Shown: positions 26,124 to 35,202, numbered from the stretch's first letter. The stretch: 42,354 nt of DNA from Coriobacteriales bacterium (GCA_031264075.1 JAISEO010000028.1:1-42354), one strand, 5' to 3'. The notes: generated by a model from the sequence alone, not told the origin. Made by a program: numbers and translations.

Positions 26124-28052
26124 CTAGCGACAGTTATCGAGCAATACGTCTTGATACAGAGCTGTTGTACTCTTGGACGGCAGAATACCCAACTCATCAG
26201 AAAGAAAACGCTTGCAGGAAAAGTAGGTCTGTAGGGCCGAGGTGCGCTGCCCCGCGCCCAGCTGGGTGTCCATGAGTTCACGGTACACGTCCTCGCGCGA
26301 CTCATCCAGCTCATAGGCCGCCCGCGCGCAGAACAGGGCCTTCTCCACTTCTCCGGCGCTGCGCAGCTGACGGGTAATCAACAGAAGCGAGTCCACCATC
26401 ATCGAACGATAGCCGTCCATCTTTGCGGTAATACAGCCATCCGCAGGCAGGTCGGCCACAAGGGAGTTGCGGTACAGTGCCTCCATGTGCAGGAGGTTCT
26501 CTACCTGAACGTTAAGCTGGGCATTGCCAAAAAGCACGGCACGGGCGAGCTCCTCAAACTGCTGTATGTCGCAGCTCACCAGCTCTGAGTCCAGCTGATA
26601 CAGCTCGCCGTTTCGCCGGATATATGGGCAGCTTCGCACCTTCTCGGCTCCCAGACCCTTGGCGAGCATGCACCAGCTGGTGTACAGGTTCTTCTGCGCG
26701 CGATCAGGATCCAGATGGGGCCAGAGATAGTCGATGAGATTGTCCCGGGAGACCGCGCGCTGCTGGTTAAAGGCCAGATACACCAGAAGCCGTCGTATCT
26801 TCGTGCGCGAGAGATATGCGTTGGCTCGCGATCTGTCCGTGGCCAGTGCGCCCTCAAACCTTAGCTCGAGCTTGCCAAAGAGCCGGAGATAGAGAGGGGG
26901 TAGCTCCGGCTTGTGCAGAGGCCCTGCGCTGCCGTGCACCGTGTCCTGCTGCGTCTCGCTGCGATCCGAAAACCCGCGCTGCGGCGTAGTGGCAAAGCTG
27001 TGCTGCGCCTCCCTTCCCACTCCCCTGCCGATAAGCTCCTCTGCCATCTCCAGAAGTTGATGCGAGGCTTCCAGATCGTTCTTCTCAAGGGAGGCCATGG
27101 AAAGCGCCGTTATCCTGCTCGCCAGGGACGAGACGCTGCGTTGCTGCCCCTGCTCCTCAAGATACTCGCCAATGACCTCGCAGAGTTCCTCTTGCAGCTG
27201 CGGGATGTGCAGGGGCTCCGCCCGCATACCCAAGCCCGACTGTGTGGCGGCAAACAGAGGGTTGAGCCCTTCCAGCAACACGGGAAGGTCGGGGGCCAGG
27301 ACATACTTGAGCCGCTCGAGCTCCTCAAGGTTGGTCTGCCCGAGTACTGCCGTCAGGGCGGCCGCGAGCCTCACCTGGAGCGGCAGAAACTCTGTCATGA
27401 ACTGCTTGAACGCGGCAGTGTAAGCGCCTGGGGCAAGAAGCCCGCTCTGTTTGAGTTCCAGTGCCGAGATTTCCATACGGTCGCTCTGCAGGTTCTGGTA
27501 TCTGTCGTTTTGCGGAGCGCAGCACACAAACACCGTATGTCCCTCATCGAGCAGCGAGTCGATGTGGTCGCTGAATCGCTGGGCTGCCTCATCTTCGAGC
27601 CAGGGCACAGCAGCGATAAGCACCACCTGTTCCTCGTACTGGGGCACGGTGCTGGCAGCTGGAGTACACGGCGCCTTGCTACCGGCAGGCTTTGTACCCG
27701 CTGCTTCGCGCTCGTCCGGTTTTGCAGGAGGTACCTCGCTCCCAGCAGACAGGTGCTCAGGCACGATGGGCCCGATACTACCCTTCTGTTGGCTCGACAG
27801 CTCCTGCTGCCGTTGTTCCAGCAACAGGCACTGCCCCGCATCATCAACGGCGTACACGGAAAGGAGGATGGTACCGCAGCGCTGCCCCAGGTAGGCTTGA
27901 AGCAACTCATCCTGTCCGCAGCTTCTCGGCGCCAGCACAAAGCAGGGTTGCTGTTGCCTGTGTTCAAGTCGTGCCAGCAAGGTCTTTGTCGAGCACTGAC
28001 GGGGTTGCGTGGTGTGTGTGCCAAGCGGTTCTGCTGTCTGTGATGTATTCAT
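26124..28052 (-). CDS. SARP/BTAD-type transcriptional regulator with degenerate ATPase-like N-terminus
   Basis: The 642-residue protein ends in a SARP module. A winged-helix DNA-binding domain (about 395-480; RLFGKLELRFEG, RTKIRRLLVYLAFN, LIDYLWPHLDPDRAQKNLYT) is followed by a bacterial transcriptional activator domain of helical repeats (about 490-642). The N-terminal half resembles a STAND/MalT-like NTPase in outline (an N-terminal FVLAPRSCGQDELLQAYL and a Walker-B-like VVLIAAVPWLED), but the P-loop lacks the GK-S/T signature, so ATP binding is doubtful. The start is the ATG after GCAGGTG; an ATG 24 codons upstream lies in the leader. It is divergent from the small gene at 28186. It probably activates unknown targets. 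Confidence 0.82.
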   Translation of the reverse strand: MNTSQTAEPLGTHTTQPRQCSTKTLLARLEHRQQQPCFVLAPRSCGQDELLQAYLGQRCGTILLSVYAVDDAGQCLLLEQRQQELSSQQKGSIGPIVPEHLSAGSEVPPAKPDEREAAGTKPAGSKAPCTPAASTVPQYEEQVVLIAAVPWLEDEAAQRFSDHIDSLLDEGHTVFVCCAPQNDRYQNLQSDRMEISALELKQSGLLAPGAYTAAFKQFMTEFLPLQVRLAAALTAVLGQTNLEELERLKYVLAPDLPVLLEGLNPLFAATQSGLGMRAEPLHIPQLQEELCEVIGEYLEEQGQQRSVSSLASRITALSMASLEKNDLEASHQLLEMAEELIGRGVGREAQHSFATTPQRGFSDRSETQQDTVHGSAGPLHKPELPPLYLRLFGKLELRFEGALATDRSRANAYLSRTKIRRLLVYLAFNQQRAVSRDNLIDYLWPHLDPDRAQKNLYTSWCMLAKGLGAEKVRSCPYIRRNGELYQLDSELVSCDIQQFEELARAVLFGNAQLNVQVENLLHMEALYRNSLVADLPADGCITAKMDGYRSMMVDSLLLITRQLRSAGEVEKALFCARAAYELDESREDVYRELMDTQLGAGQRTSALQTYFSCKRFLSDELGILPSKSTTALYQDVLLDNCR

Positions 28053-28119
28053 GGAGCACCTGCCGATCTTTCTCAAAATATTTATCCGATAGGACTTTAC
28101 TTTTTCGCACTTCTGTGCT

Positions 28120-28148
28120 AGCATACAATATTATTAATAAGATGTCAA
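28120..28148 (-). promoter_or_regulatory. Promoter of the SARP/BTAD regulator
   Basis: On the minus strand TTGACA (complement of 28143-28148) and TATGCT (complement of 28120-28125) are 17 bases apart, about 70 bases before the regulator's ATG. Immediately downstream lies a short palindrome, GCAC-TTCT-GTGC (28107-28118), which could be an operator. On the + strand TACAAT (28124-28129) could serve as a -10 for the opposite gene, so the two start regions overlap. Confidence 0.6.
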
Positions 28149-28185
28149 GAGCAAATTATGCAATTGTTTAGAGAAAGGTAATGCC

Positions 28186-28392
28186 ATGGTAGCGCTCAAA
28201 AAAGAAAAGCTGCAGAAGGCCCTGAAAGCAGAAGGCACGGTGCGCGACACCGTGTTCAAGGGTTTTTATATCTACAAGGATCAGTATGTGAGGCTGGTGG
28301 AACTCACCGCACAGAATAAGATCAAGGGTATAGAGCCGTCGAGCCAGTCCGAGATACTCCGTGCCGCCCTGGACGAGTATCTTGAGAAATAA
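28186..28392 (+). CDS. Small ribbon-helix-helix-like protein
   Basis: The 68-residue basic protein begins MVALKKEKLQKALKAEG and contains YIYKDQYVRLVELTAQNK followed by SSQSEILRAALDEYLEK. A short beta segment followed by two helices with SEILRAALDEYL is the usual C-terminal pattern of ribbon-helix-helix DNA-binding proteins and small antitoxins. The ATG has GAAAGG about 8 bases upstream. It is divergent from the SARP gene and 39 bases before the coiled-coil gene. It could regulate its own promoter region, or act as a partition or copy-control-like regulator. No toxin partner is recognisable. Confidence 0.65.
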   Translation: MVALKKEKLQKALKAEGTVRDTVFKGFYIYKDQYVRLVELTAQNKIKGIEPSSQSEILRAALDEYLEK

Positions 28393-28431
28393 TGTCTGAC
28401 AAGAGTTTACCGGCAGAATGCGAACATCGCC

Positions 28432-29409
28432 ATGCTCTATAAAGGCAAACGAGACGGATACTACCTCTACGAACTCACCGGCACCGACCTGATATGGGAA
28501 GTTCAGGAACAGGGTCATTATCGGGTTGGCAACGTACTGCTCTTTGCCAGCAAGAAGGATATCGCGCTCGGGAGTGAGCTGGTCAAGGCTGACGACCTTG
28601 CCACGGCCTTTGACTATCTTCAGGGTGATGTCGAGTATGTCGAGGATACCGGTGGCGTCCAACAGGAGGCCCTTGCCACGCTCGAACAGCAGCTGGCCCA
28701 GAGCGACGCGCAGCTGCGCTGGCGCGACAGCCTCCTGCACGAACTTGCCACCGACCTGGAGTCGCAGCGAAACAGCAACAAGATGCTCATCGCCCAGCTC
28801 GAAAACCTCCGCGAGCAAATCAACATCGAACAGCTCACGCGAAACGAGGTCATGGGCGACCTTGAGATCGCCAGTGCGGAGACCTATCGTAAGGAGCAGG
28901 AACTCCAGGAGGCAATGGATGCCAAGGCCCAGCTGGAACAGGAACTGGCCGCGCGCATATGCGAGCTACTCGAACTGGACTCCGCCAATACCGATTTGGA
29001 GAAACGCCTGGAGTCGCATGCCTTCGGCGGCCCCGAGGTTCATGCGCCTCAGGGCACGGACGCTCCGGGTGCCACTGACGCTCCAGATATCCCGGCTGCT
29101 ACGGGCATCCCTCACACTACGGCAGCCGCCTCAGTGCCTCCGCTGCTTCCGAGGGCCGCCCTGCCCGAAGCGCAGGTCTTTACGACTCCCAACGGCAAGC
29201 TCATACAGGTCTATCACGAGTTTCCCGCCTCACGGAGCAAGAGGCGCCAGAAAGGCAGCACTGCCCTCGCAGGCGTGCTGCGTGCGGTGGGCCTGTTGCT
29301 TCTGGGAATACTGCTCTTCATAGGTGGTAGCGTCCTGGCCACGGCTCGCCTGAACGATCTCAGCCTGGGCGAAGCGCTGGATATGACCCTCAAGACCCTG
29401 GTTCCCTGA
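28432..29409 (+). CDS. Coiled-coil protein with a C-terminal membrane segment
   Basis: This 325-residue protein belongs to no family I recognise. Residues 1-70 form a small globular region (GYYLYELTGTDLIWEVQEQG). Residues 75-200 are a long Glu/Gln/Leu-rich coiled coil. A Pro/Ala/Thr linker (about 205-250) follows, then a basic patch (SRSKRRQKG) and one membrane helix (about 280-303) near the C-terminus. The start ATG has no clear ribosome site, and an alternative start could not be found because a stop lies just upstream in frame. It is probably co-transcribed with the ribbon-helix-helix-like gene, which suggests a membrane-tethered partner or filament-like scaffold. Function unknown. Confidence 0.6.
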   Translation: MLYKGKRDGYYLYELTGTDLIWEVQEQGHYRVGNVLLFASKKDIALGSELVKADDLATAFDYLQGDVEYVEDTGGVQQEALATLEQQLAQSDAQLRWRDSLLHELATDLESQRNSNKMLIAQLENLREQINIEQLTRNEVMGDLEIASAETYRKEQELQEAMDAKAQLEQELAARICELLELDSANTDLEKRLESHAFGGPEVHAPQGTDAPGATDAPDIPAATGIPHTTAAASVPPLLPRAALPEAQVFTTPNGKLIQVYHEFPASRSKRRQKGSTALAGVLRAVGLLLLGILLFIGGSVLATARLNDLSLGEALDMTLKTLVP

Positions 29410-29438
29410 GTGTCCCCCTGCCCGCTCCACTTCCTCTG

Positions 29439-30365
29439 TTAGGCCAGTGCTGCGCAGAGCAGGTCGAGGATACGCACCGCCAGTTCCTGGCCCTGTGCTG
29501 AAGCGGCCTCTCCTTCGTGCGCCTTTGTGGCAATAATGAGGGACAGCCGATTCTGTGTTCTGCGCGCAGCCAGCACCGCCTCCTTAAGCTCGGCGCTACG
29601 GTCGGCTGTGCCATCCAGAGTCACAGAGGGAGTGTTGGAACGACCGGTCTTCGCCGGCTTGTGCGCTCTCTCCTGACGCTCTTGTTCGAGTCCCACGAGC
29701 AACATGTCCCGTCCTGGCTCAGCCGCAAGCGCCGAGGCACTCACCAGCTTTGACTCACGCGTCGTCGCCCGGGCAAGGTTGGCTATGCGATTGGCAAGAT
29801 CGCGGGTCACCTCGTCGGTGCCAAAGACACACACGGGCACGGCCTCGAGCACCCTGGCCGAGCGAGCGATATCGGGTACCCGACCCTCCACAAAGTAGCC
29901 CCGCTTGCCATCCCAGAGGTGCCTGAGGCGCAGCAGCGCGATAAGGCTCGCCTCATCAAACAGGCCCGTGGGCTCGAGCCCCATGGTAGCCTGGAAGTCT
30001 CGGAGTGCCTGTTCGGTCTCAGGGCCAAAACTGTAGTCGGGAACACAGGAAAAACCCATGGACGAAAGCGCACCCTGGAGTTCACCCACATCCCGGCCGC
30101 GAAAGTGCGGCATGTGGAGATAGAGGAGCCGGTCGCCCATCTGCCTGCTTGCGTCGCGGAGTGCCGTCCAGGTACTCTGGTCGAGCACATCGTCAAAACC
30201 CAGGCCGTTGGATTCCTTGAAATTGGCAACGGCCGCCGCGGTTCGTTCGCCAAACAGCCCTTTTTCGGCCTCGTCGCCCAGACGGTATCCCAGCACCTGC
30301 AGCTGTCGTTGCAGGTCGCACACCGCCAATTCTGCGGCCAGTTCTGTGTTCGTGTCGTGCTGCAT
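29439..30365 (-). CDS. Cytoplasmic-looking protein with two peptidoglycan-binding domains
   Basis: The 308-residue protein has two N-terminal peptidoglycan-binding_1 modules: about 15-70 (LQRQLQVLGYRLG, FGERTAAAVANFKESNGL) and about 92-147 (VGELQGALSSMGF, FGPETEQALRDFQATMGL). An unrecognised C-terminal domain of about 160 residues follows, with no DPGHGG amidase motif. There is no signal peptide or membrane segment. That combination recalls CwlM of mycobacteria, a cytoplasmic regulator of cell-wall synthesis with two such domains ahead of an amidase-like domain. GAGGAG lies only one base before the ATG, so the start is a little uncertain. It follows the ABC permease on the same strand after 42 bases. 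Confidence 0.7.
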   Translation of the reverse strand: MQHDTNTELAAELAVCDLQRQLQVLGYRLGDEAEKGLFGERTAAAVANFKESNGLGFDDVLDQSTWTALRDASRQMGDRLLYLHMPHFRGRDVGELQGALSSMGFSCVPDYSFGPETEQALRDFQATMGLEPTGLFDEASLIALLRLRHLWDGKRGYFVEGRVPDIARSARVLEAVPVCVFGTDEVTRDLANRIANLARATTRESKLVSASALAAEPGRDMLLVGLEQERQERAHKPAKTGRSNTPSVTLDGTADRSAELKEAVLAARRTQNRLSLIIATKAHEGEAASAQGQELAVRILDLLCAALA

Positions 30366-30407
30366 ACTCCTCTTTTCGGCTCGCGGCCCCGGCTCAGTGT
30401 ATCGGTG

Positions 30408-31139
30408 CTAGCGCCACCGGGCAAGCCTTCTCTCCAGAATATCAAAAAGTTCATAGAGCACAACACCCAGAAACGCCATGGCGATGATACCAGCAAACAT
30501 GCGAGGGTAGTTGAGCAGGGCCCAGGAATCAACGATAAACGCGCCCAGGCCCGTAGAGCCCGCTATGGCCTCGGCAAAAAAGAGTATGGCAACGGCTGTT
30601 CCCGACGATATGCGCAGGGCGGTAAAGAGCTCGGGAAGCGAGGCGGGTATCACCACGTGCTGGAACACAGCAAGGCGGCTGGCACCGAGAGAACGCACGC
30701 TCAGCACCGCGGCCTCGGGCACCGCCTTGGCGGCGTCACGCACGGTTATGAGCACCTGGAAGAATATCGTGAGGGCAATGAGCACTATCTTTGGCGCGTC
30801 GGCAATGCCGAGCAAGACCAGCAGTATGGGGAGAAAGACTATTTTGGGTATGGGATACAGGATGTAGAGCATCGGGCCCAGGACCGTGTCCAGGCGGGGT
30901 GAACGGCCTATGGCCAGCCCCAGAGGCATGGCAAGCGCGGTGCCTATGAGCAGGGCGACGACGACCCGGTACAGGCTGATGAGAAAGTCGGGGCCCAACT
31001 GTCCGGCATAGAGTACCAGCATGGGCACGGTCTCAAGCGGGGTTGGCAGGGCAGGCGAATCCAGAGCCAGGGCCAGCAGATGCCAGCAGAGCAGGATAAC
31101 AACGAGGGCGAGAACATACCCGAGAAACTTACGCGCCAT
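30408..31139 (-). CDS. ABC importer permease (second NitT/TauT-class system)
   Basis: The 243-residue permease has about six predicted helices and the EAA-type loop around VRSLGASRLAVFQHVVIPASLPELFTALRI (about residues 137-167). I chose the ATG at 31139: it has AGGAGA 6 bases upstream, inside the end of the ATPase gene, giving an 11-base overlap. A longer reading is possible but has no such site. It should form the membrane channel with the ATPase at 31129 and the lipoprotein at 31891. The fold matches SsuC/TauC/ThiX-like permeases. Confidence 0.9.
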   Translation of the reverse strand: MARKFLGYVLALVVILLCWHLLALALDSPALPTPLETVPMLVLYAGQLGPDFLISLYRVVVALLIGTALAMPLGLAIGRSPRLDTVLGPMLYILYPIPKIVFLPILLVLLGIADAPKIVLIALTIFFQVLITVRDAAKAVPEAAVLSVRSLGASRLAVFQHVVIPASLPELFTALRISSGTAVAILFFAEAIAGSTGLGAFIVDSWALLNYPRMFAGIIAMAFLGVVLYELFDILERRLARWR

Positions 31140-31890
31140 CGGCGTCTCCTGTGGTGAGCAGCAGGCTACGCAGCTGGCTGGCCCTGGCGAAGAACTCAGG
31201 GCAGGAGCGATAGCCGCTGCTCCCCGCAAGAGGGTTGGACAGCTCCGCCACCAAAGTGCCGGGACGCGGGCCCATCACGAGGATGCGCTGACCGAGGTAC
31301 ACCGCCTCGTCAATGGAGTGGGTCACGATGAGCTGGGCATAGCCCCGGCTCCGCCACTGGGTGAGGAGCAGATCCTGCAGCGCCTCGCGCAGTTCGAGAT
31401 CGAGGGCACTCAGGGGTTCGTCCATCAGAAGCAGGTCCACGTCAAGAGCCAGCACGCGCGCGAGCGCCAGGCGTTGCCTCATGCCGCCGGAAAGCTCGCC
31501 CGGATAGCTCTGGGCAAACTCCGCGAGGCCCAACTGCTCCAGCAGGACCCGGGTTTCAGCCTCTCGTGGCGCGCGTGGGTATCTGCGAATACGCAGGCCC
31601 AGCGTCGCGTTCTCAAACACGGTCTTCCACGGGAGCAGGCCGTAGTCCTGCAGGATGAGCCCCGTGCCCAGGCGCGGGCCGCTGTGCGCTCTTCCCTCTA
31701 TGAGGATGCTCCCCGCGTCTGGCGCAAGCAGCCCGGCTGCCAGCAGGAGCGCTGTTGACTTTCCGCAGCCCGAAGGCCCGATGAGTACGAGGGATTCCTC
31801 TCTCTCCACGGTAAAGCTGAGGCCGTCGAGCGCCTGCACCTCTCCGGCCCCTCCGCGGTACCACTTACTGACGTTGCCAAAGCTAAGCAT
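31129..31890 (-). CDS. ABC importer ATP-binding protein (second NitT/TauT-class system)
   Basis: The 253-residue ATPase has Walker A GPSGCGKST (about 38-46), signature LSGGMRQR, Walker B LLLMDEPLSALD and the H-loop VTHS. It belongs to the same SsuB/TauB/ThiZ-like group as the ATPase at 7240 but is 37 residues shorter. Its ATG follows directly after the lipoprotein gene's stop (TGAATG), so the genes are clearly co-expressed in the order lipoprotein, ATPase, permease. The substrate is unknown; the neighbourhood offers thiamine precursors or a carboxylate as options (inference). Confidence 0.92.
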   Translation of the reverse strand: MLSFGNVSKWYRGGAGEVQALDGLSFTVEREESLVLIGPSGCGKSTALLLAAGLLAPDAGSILIEGRAHSGPRLGTGLILQDYGLLPWKTVFENATLGLRIRRYPRAPREAETRVLLEQLGLAEFAQSYPGELSGGMRQRLALARVLALDVDLLLMDEPLSALDLELREALQDLLLTQWRSRGYAQLIVTHSIDEAVYLGQRILVMGPRPGTLVAELSNPLAGSSGYRSCPEFFARASQLRSLLLTTGDADGA

Positions 31891-32964
31891 TCAGCGCTCT
31901 ATAAAGGATCCTGTGCTGTGGTCATAGATGAGCTTATGGACAAGATACTCCTTTTTGAGCATCCAGTCGAGTATCGGCTTTACCATGGAGGAGCGGGGTC
32001 GCTCGGTTGTGGGGTAGTAGCTTATGACATAGCTCTCCCTGACGGGCTCGGGGAGCTGGGCCTTTTCCACCAGCAGCTTGCGATACTGCTCCGGATTGGC
32101 GTTGATGCGTTCTACGGCGGTGTCCCAGACCCGGGCCAGGTTCTCTACCATGGCTATGCCGGAGGTCGTCTCGGCCAGGTCTTCCCGCACTATCATCACG
32201 CTCTGCGAGAGATTCGTGCCGGAACTGTCATCGGCGAGCAGTACCATGCCAGTCGCCTCGCCCAGTGCCAACAGCGAGCCCGGCAGGGCGGCGGCGGCCA
32301 CCTTGTTGGAGGCCATCATCTCGTAGCGAACCGGCACCTTCTTGATTTCCTCGCCTACTATCTGGTCATCGCTGAGCCCTGCCTCCTCGAGCAGCTTGTC
32401 CATGACATACTCGGGAATGGTGCAGGAGCCAACCCCAACCGGCACGCCGGCGAGCTCTCGCAGACTGGTGATGCCGCTCTCGGGACTCGTCATGATGCCA
32501 AAGCGCCCCTGGCTCGCGCTGGTACCCAGGCACACCCACTCCATGGTGACCGGCGTGCCCGAGGCGGAGAGCGTGGCTGCCACCATGATGTCTGTCATGG
32601 CCATGTCAACCGCACCCGATACCACGGCGGTGATGAGTTCCTGGGCACTCTGAAAGGTCTCTATGCTCACGTCCAGGCCCTGTTCGGCGAAGATATCCTC
32701 TGCCTCGGCTACCCAAAACGGCAGGATATCCTCGGTTGCGAGCGAGCCGATGACTATCGCGCGGCCCGTACCCGGCTTACTTGCACTGCCACTTGCGTCG
32801 CCCGGGCCGGAGGAGCGCTCAGAGCCTGAGCCGGAATCTCCGCCACTGGAAGCGGGATGGCTGGAGCCGCCGCAGCCGGTGAGCAGCACGGCCGAAGCCA
32901 GCAGGGCCACCAGGAGCAGCGCAGAGCCTGTCCTGCATCCACGCACAATCCTCCTCCTCAGCAT
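31891..32964 (-). CDS. Substrate-binding lipoprotein (second NitT/TauT-class system)
   Basis: The protein is 357 residues long when read from the ATG that opens a standard lipoprotein signal peptide: three arginines, a hydrophobic core and the lipobox LLTGC, then a Ser/Gly/Pro linker. The mature domain is NMT1/SsuA-like, with WVAEAEDIFAEQGLDVSI and SGAVDMAMTDI. An in-frame ATG at 33075 lies 3 bases after porB and has a better ribosome site, but it would add 37 odd residues before the signal peptide. I therefore prefer 32964 and record the other as possible. Proteins of this fold bind sulfonates, nitrate, pyrimidine thiamine precursors and other small molecules. Confidence 0.87.
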   Translation of the reverse strand: MLRRRIVRGCRTGSALLLVALLASAVLLTGCGGSSHPASSGGDSGSGSERSSGPGDASGSASKPGTGRAIVIGSLATEDILPFWVAEAEDIFAEQGLDVSIETFQSAQELITAVVSGAVDMAMTDIMVAATLSASGTPVTMEWVCLGTSASQGRFGIMTSPESGITSLRELAGVPVGVGSCTIPEYVMDKLLEEAGLSDDQIVGEEIKKVPVRYEMMASNKVAAAALPGSLLALGEATGMVLLADDSSGTNLSQSVMIVREDLAETTSGIAMVENLARVWDTAVERINANPEQYRKLLVEKAQLPEPVRESYVISYYPTTERPRSSMVKPILDWMLKKEYLVHKLIYDHSTGSFIER

Positions 32965-33078
32965 AACCCAGCCAGATGGCTCGATGCTGCCCCGCTCTGC
33001 GTCTGGCAGGCGCAGGCCGCTGCGCTCGCCTTCGTGTCTGTTGTCCCGCGCGCTACCCCGTACGCTGCCCCGCATCGT

Positions 33079-34011
33079 CTACCTGCACCTCTCCCTGATG
33101 TAGTCGTAATATTCGTCCACCTCAGCCTGCAACAGCGCTCTGAGATGCTCGTTCTCCGGTTCAAAAAGATGCTTGAAGCGCCCCTGAACGCGAAGGAACT
33201 CCTCTATGGGCAGCAGGTCCTTCTCACGAACCTCCTTCATGCTCCACACGCCGTCCGCAACTTCATAGAGCGGCCAGAACTTTGTTTTGAAGGCAAGCCT
33301 GGCCACCTCTATGGTCATTTCGCCGGTATAGCGCCAGCCACGGGGGCACGGGGCCAGAACATTGAGAAAGGCCGGGCCGGGCGTGTTAAAGGCCTTCTCG
33401 GATTTTTCTACGAGGTCCTTCCAGTTGCCTATGGAGGCCTGCGCAACATAGGGAATATGGTGGGCCGCCACGATGGAGGTAAGGTCCTTGCGACGCTGCG
33501 GTTTGCCTGGCAGGGCCGCGCCTACCTCTGCTGTGGTGGCCCAGGAATAATGGGGCGTTGCGGAGGAGCGCTGGATGCCGGTGTTCATGTAGGCGTTGTT
33601 ATCGTAGCAGACGTAGACAAAATCGTGGCCGCGCTCGAGTGCTCCCGAGAGCGATTGCAGGCCGATGTCGTAGGTTCCGCCGTCGCCGCCAAAGGCCACG
33701 AACTTGATTATCTTGTCCTGGGCTATCTTGCCTGCCGCCTTGAGGCCCTTATAGGCGGCCTCGACACCGGAAATAGTGGCGGCGGCGTTCTCAAAGGCAT
33801 TGTGGATAAAGCTGGTGTCCCATGATGAGTACGGCAAGGCCGTGGTGGAAACCTCGAGGCAGCCGGTGGCTGAGCCCACGACGACCTCGGTGTCAGCGCC
33901 GGCGCCCAGCAATACCTGCCGCACGGCAACCGAGGCACCGCAGCCTCCACAGAGGCGATGCCCACCAACAAGACGCTCCCTCGTCTCGGAAAGTTGTTTG
34001 ATGTTGGCCAT
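33079..34011 (-). CDS. porB: Pyruvate:ferredoxin oxidoreductase beta subunit
   Basis: The 310-residue subunit binds thiamine diphosphate and one [4Fe-4S] cluster. It shows LCGGCGAS (cluster and cofactor motif), GSATGCLEV, the GGDGGTYDIG thiamine-diphosphate motif, and the pyruvate-type YMNTGIQRSSATPHYSW. With the alpha, gamma and delta subunits it converts pyruvate and CoA to acetyl-CoA, CO2 and reduced ferredoxin in the cytoplasm. It starts 3 bases after porA with GAGGT 6 bases before the ATG. The four-subunit form in the order G, D, A, B is typical of anaerobes. Assignment to pyruvate rather than a branched 2-oxo acid rests on the alpha-subunit motifs. Confidence 0.93.
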   Translation of the reverse strand: MANIKQLSETRERLVGGHRLCGGCGASVAVRQVLLGAGADTEVVVGSATGCLEVSTTALPYSSWDTSFIHNAFENAAATISGVEAAYKGLKAAGKIAQDKIIKFVAFGGDGGTYDIGLQSLSGALERGHDFVYVCYDNNAYMNTGIQRSSATPHYSWATTAEVGAALPGKPQRRKDLTSIVAAHHIPYVAQASIGNWKDLVEKSEKAFNTPGPAFLNVLAPCPRGWRYTGEMTIEVARLAFKTKFWPLYEVADGVWSMKEVREKDLLPIEEFLRVQGRFKHLFEPENEHLRALLQAEVDEYYDYIRERCR

Positions 34012-34014
34012 GTT

Positions 34015-35202
34015 CTACCTCGTTCCCAGATAGCTGAGGCTCTGGTCAAGCTCACCAGCAGCCAGGGCTTGCAGTTCTCCGTAGGCCTGGCGCAGAACAT
34101 CCAGCGTAACGTCCGCTCCGCCAAGGCCGTAGATGTAGTCCCGGGTTGGGATGAGGAGCCCCGCACCGTACAGCGCCGAGCGCACATCGAGGCCAACCGG
34201 TCCGTACTGGGCACCAAAGGAGTCACTCCGGTCAAGGATGCCCACGGCGCGCGCACCGGCAAGCACCTGCGCGAGTTCTTCAAACGGGAAGGGCCGATAG
34301 ACGCGGATGCGTGCGACGCCAGCCTTGATACCCTGCGCGCGCAGCTCCCGTGCCACGACACGGGCATTGCCGGCCGCAGAGCCCAGCACGACGAGGATGT
34401 AGTCCGCGTCCTCGCACTCCCAGGCATCCACGGGCGCAAACTCGCGTCCGCATATCGCTGCCCAGGCTTCTCCCGCCGCCTTGATATGCGGCATTGAGGC
34501 GTCAATGGCGGCACGCTCGGCCTTCTTTATCTCAAAATAGGTGCCGCCCAGTGAGGCGAACATGCCGTGCGCCGCTTTCGTCTGGCCGTTGAGAAGGGGG
34601 TGTTCTGGCGTGTACGCGCCCACGTAGGCGGCTACGGTCGTGTCATCCAGAAGCTCAGAGCGCTCCATGGCGTGCGTGGTGATAAAGCCATCGAGCGTGG
34701 TCATGACGGGCAGTTGCACCTGGGGATGTTCGGCAATGCGAAAGGCAATGACCGAGTTGTCGTAGGCCTCCTGGGCCGTCTCGGCAAAGAGGATTATCCA
34801 GCCGGTGTCGCGCGCACCCATGACGTCGGAGTGATCGCCGTGGATGTTGATGGGGGCAGACAGCGCGCGGTTCGCGTTGGCCATGACGATGGGCAGGCGC
34901 ATGCCGGAGGCAATGTGCAGCTCCTCATACATCAGCGCGAGGCCCTGTGACGATGTGGCCGTGGCCACGCGCGCACCTGCCGCAGAAGCACCGATGCAGG
35001 CGCTCATCGCCGAATGTTCACTCTCCACGGCCACGAACTCGGTGTGTACCCGGCCATCGGCCACATACTTGGCGAAGTTCTCGACAATGGCCGTCTGCGG
35101 AGTAATGGGATAGGCGGCCAGCACGTCGGGAGCCGCCTGCCGGAAGGCCTCGGCTACCATGGCATTGCCGGTAGCGGCCAGTACGGTTATCTCTGCCATC
35201 AT
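34015..35202 (-). CDS. porA: Pyruvate:ferredoxin oxidoreductase alpha subunit
   Basis: The 395-residue alpha subunit carries YPITPQT (about 31-37), the conserved ESEHSAMS and the INIHGDHSD segment that is usual for pyruvate-specific enzymes. It provides the pyrimidine-side domain for thiamine diphosphate and the CoA-binding C-terminal domain. A GGGAGG site lies 4 bases before the first ATG and 7 before the second adjacent ATG, so the start may be one codon later. Its first bases overlap the porD stop. Expression is therefore coupled along porG, porD, porA and porB. Confidence 0.94.
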   Translation of the reverse strand: MMAEITVLAATGNAMVAEAFRQAAPDVLAAYPITPQTAIVENFAKYVADGRVHTEFVAVESEHSAMSACIGASAAGARVATATSSQGLALMYEELHIASGMRLPIVMANANRALSAPINIHGDHSDVMGARDTGWIILFAETAQEAYDNSVIAFRIAEHPQVQLPVMTTLDGFITTHAMERSELLDDTTVAAYVGAYTPEHPLLNGQTKAAHGMFASLGGTYFEIKKAERAAIDASMPHIKAAGEAWAAICGREFAPVDAWECEDADYILVVLGSAAGNARVVARELRAQGIKAGVARIRVYRPFPFEELAQVLAGARAVGILDRSDSFGAQYGPVGLDVRSALYGAGLLIPTRDYIYGLGGADVTLDVLRQAYGELQALAAGELDQSLSYLGTR

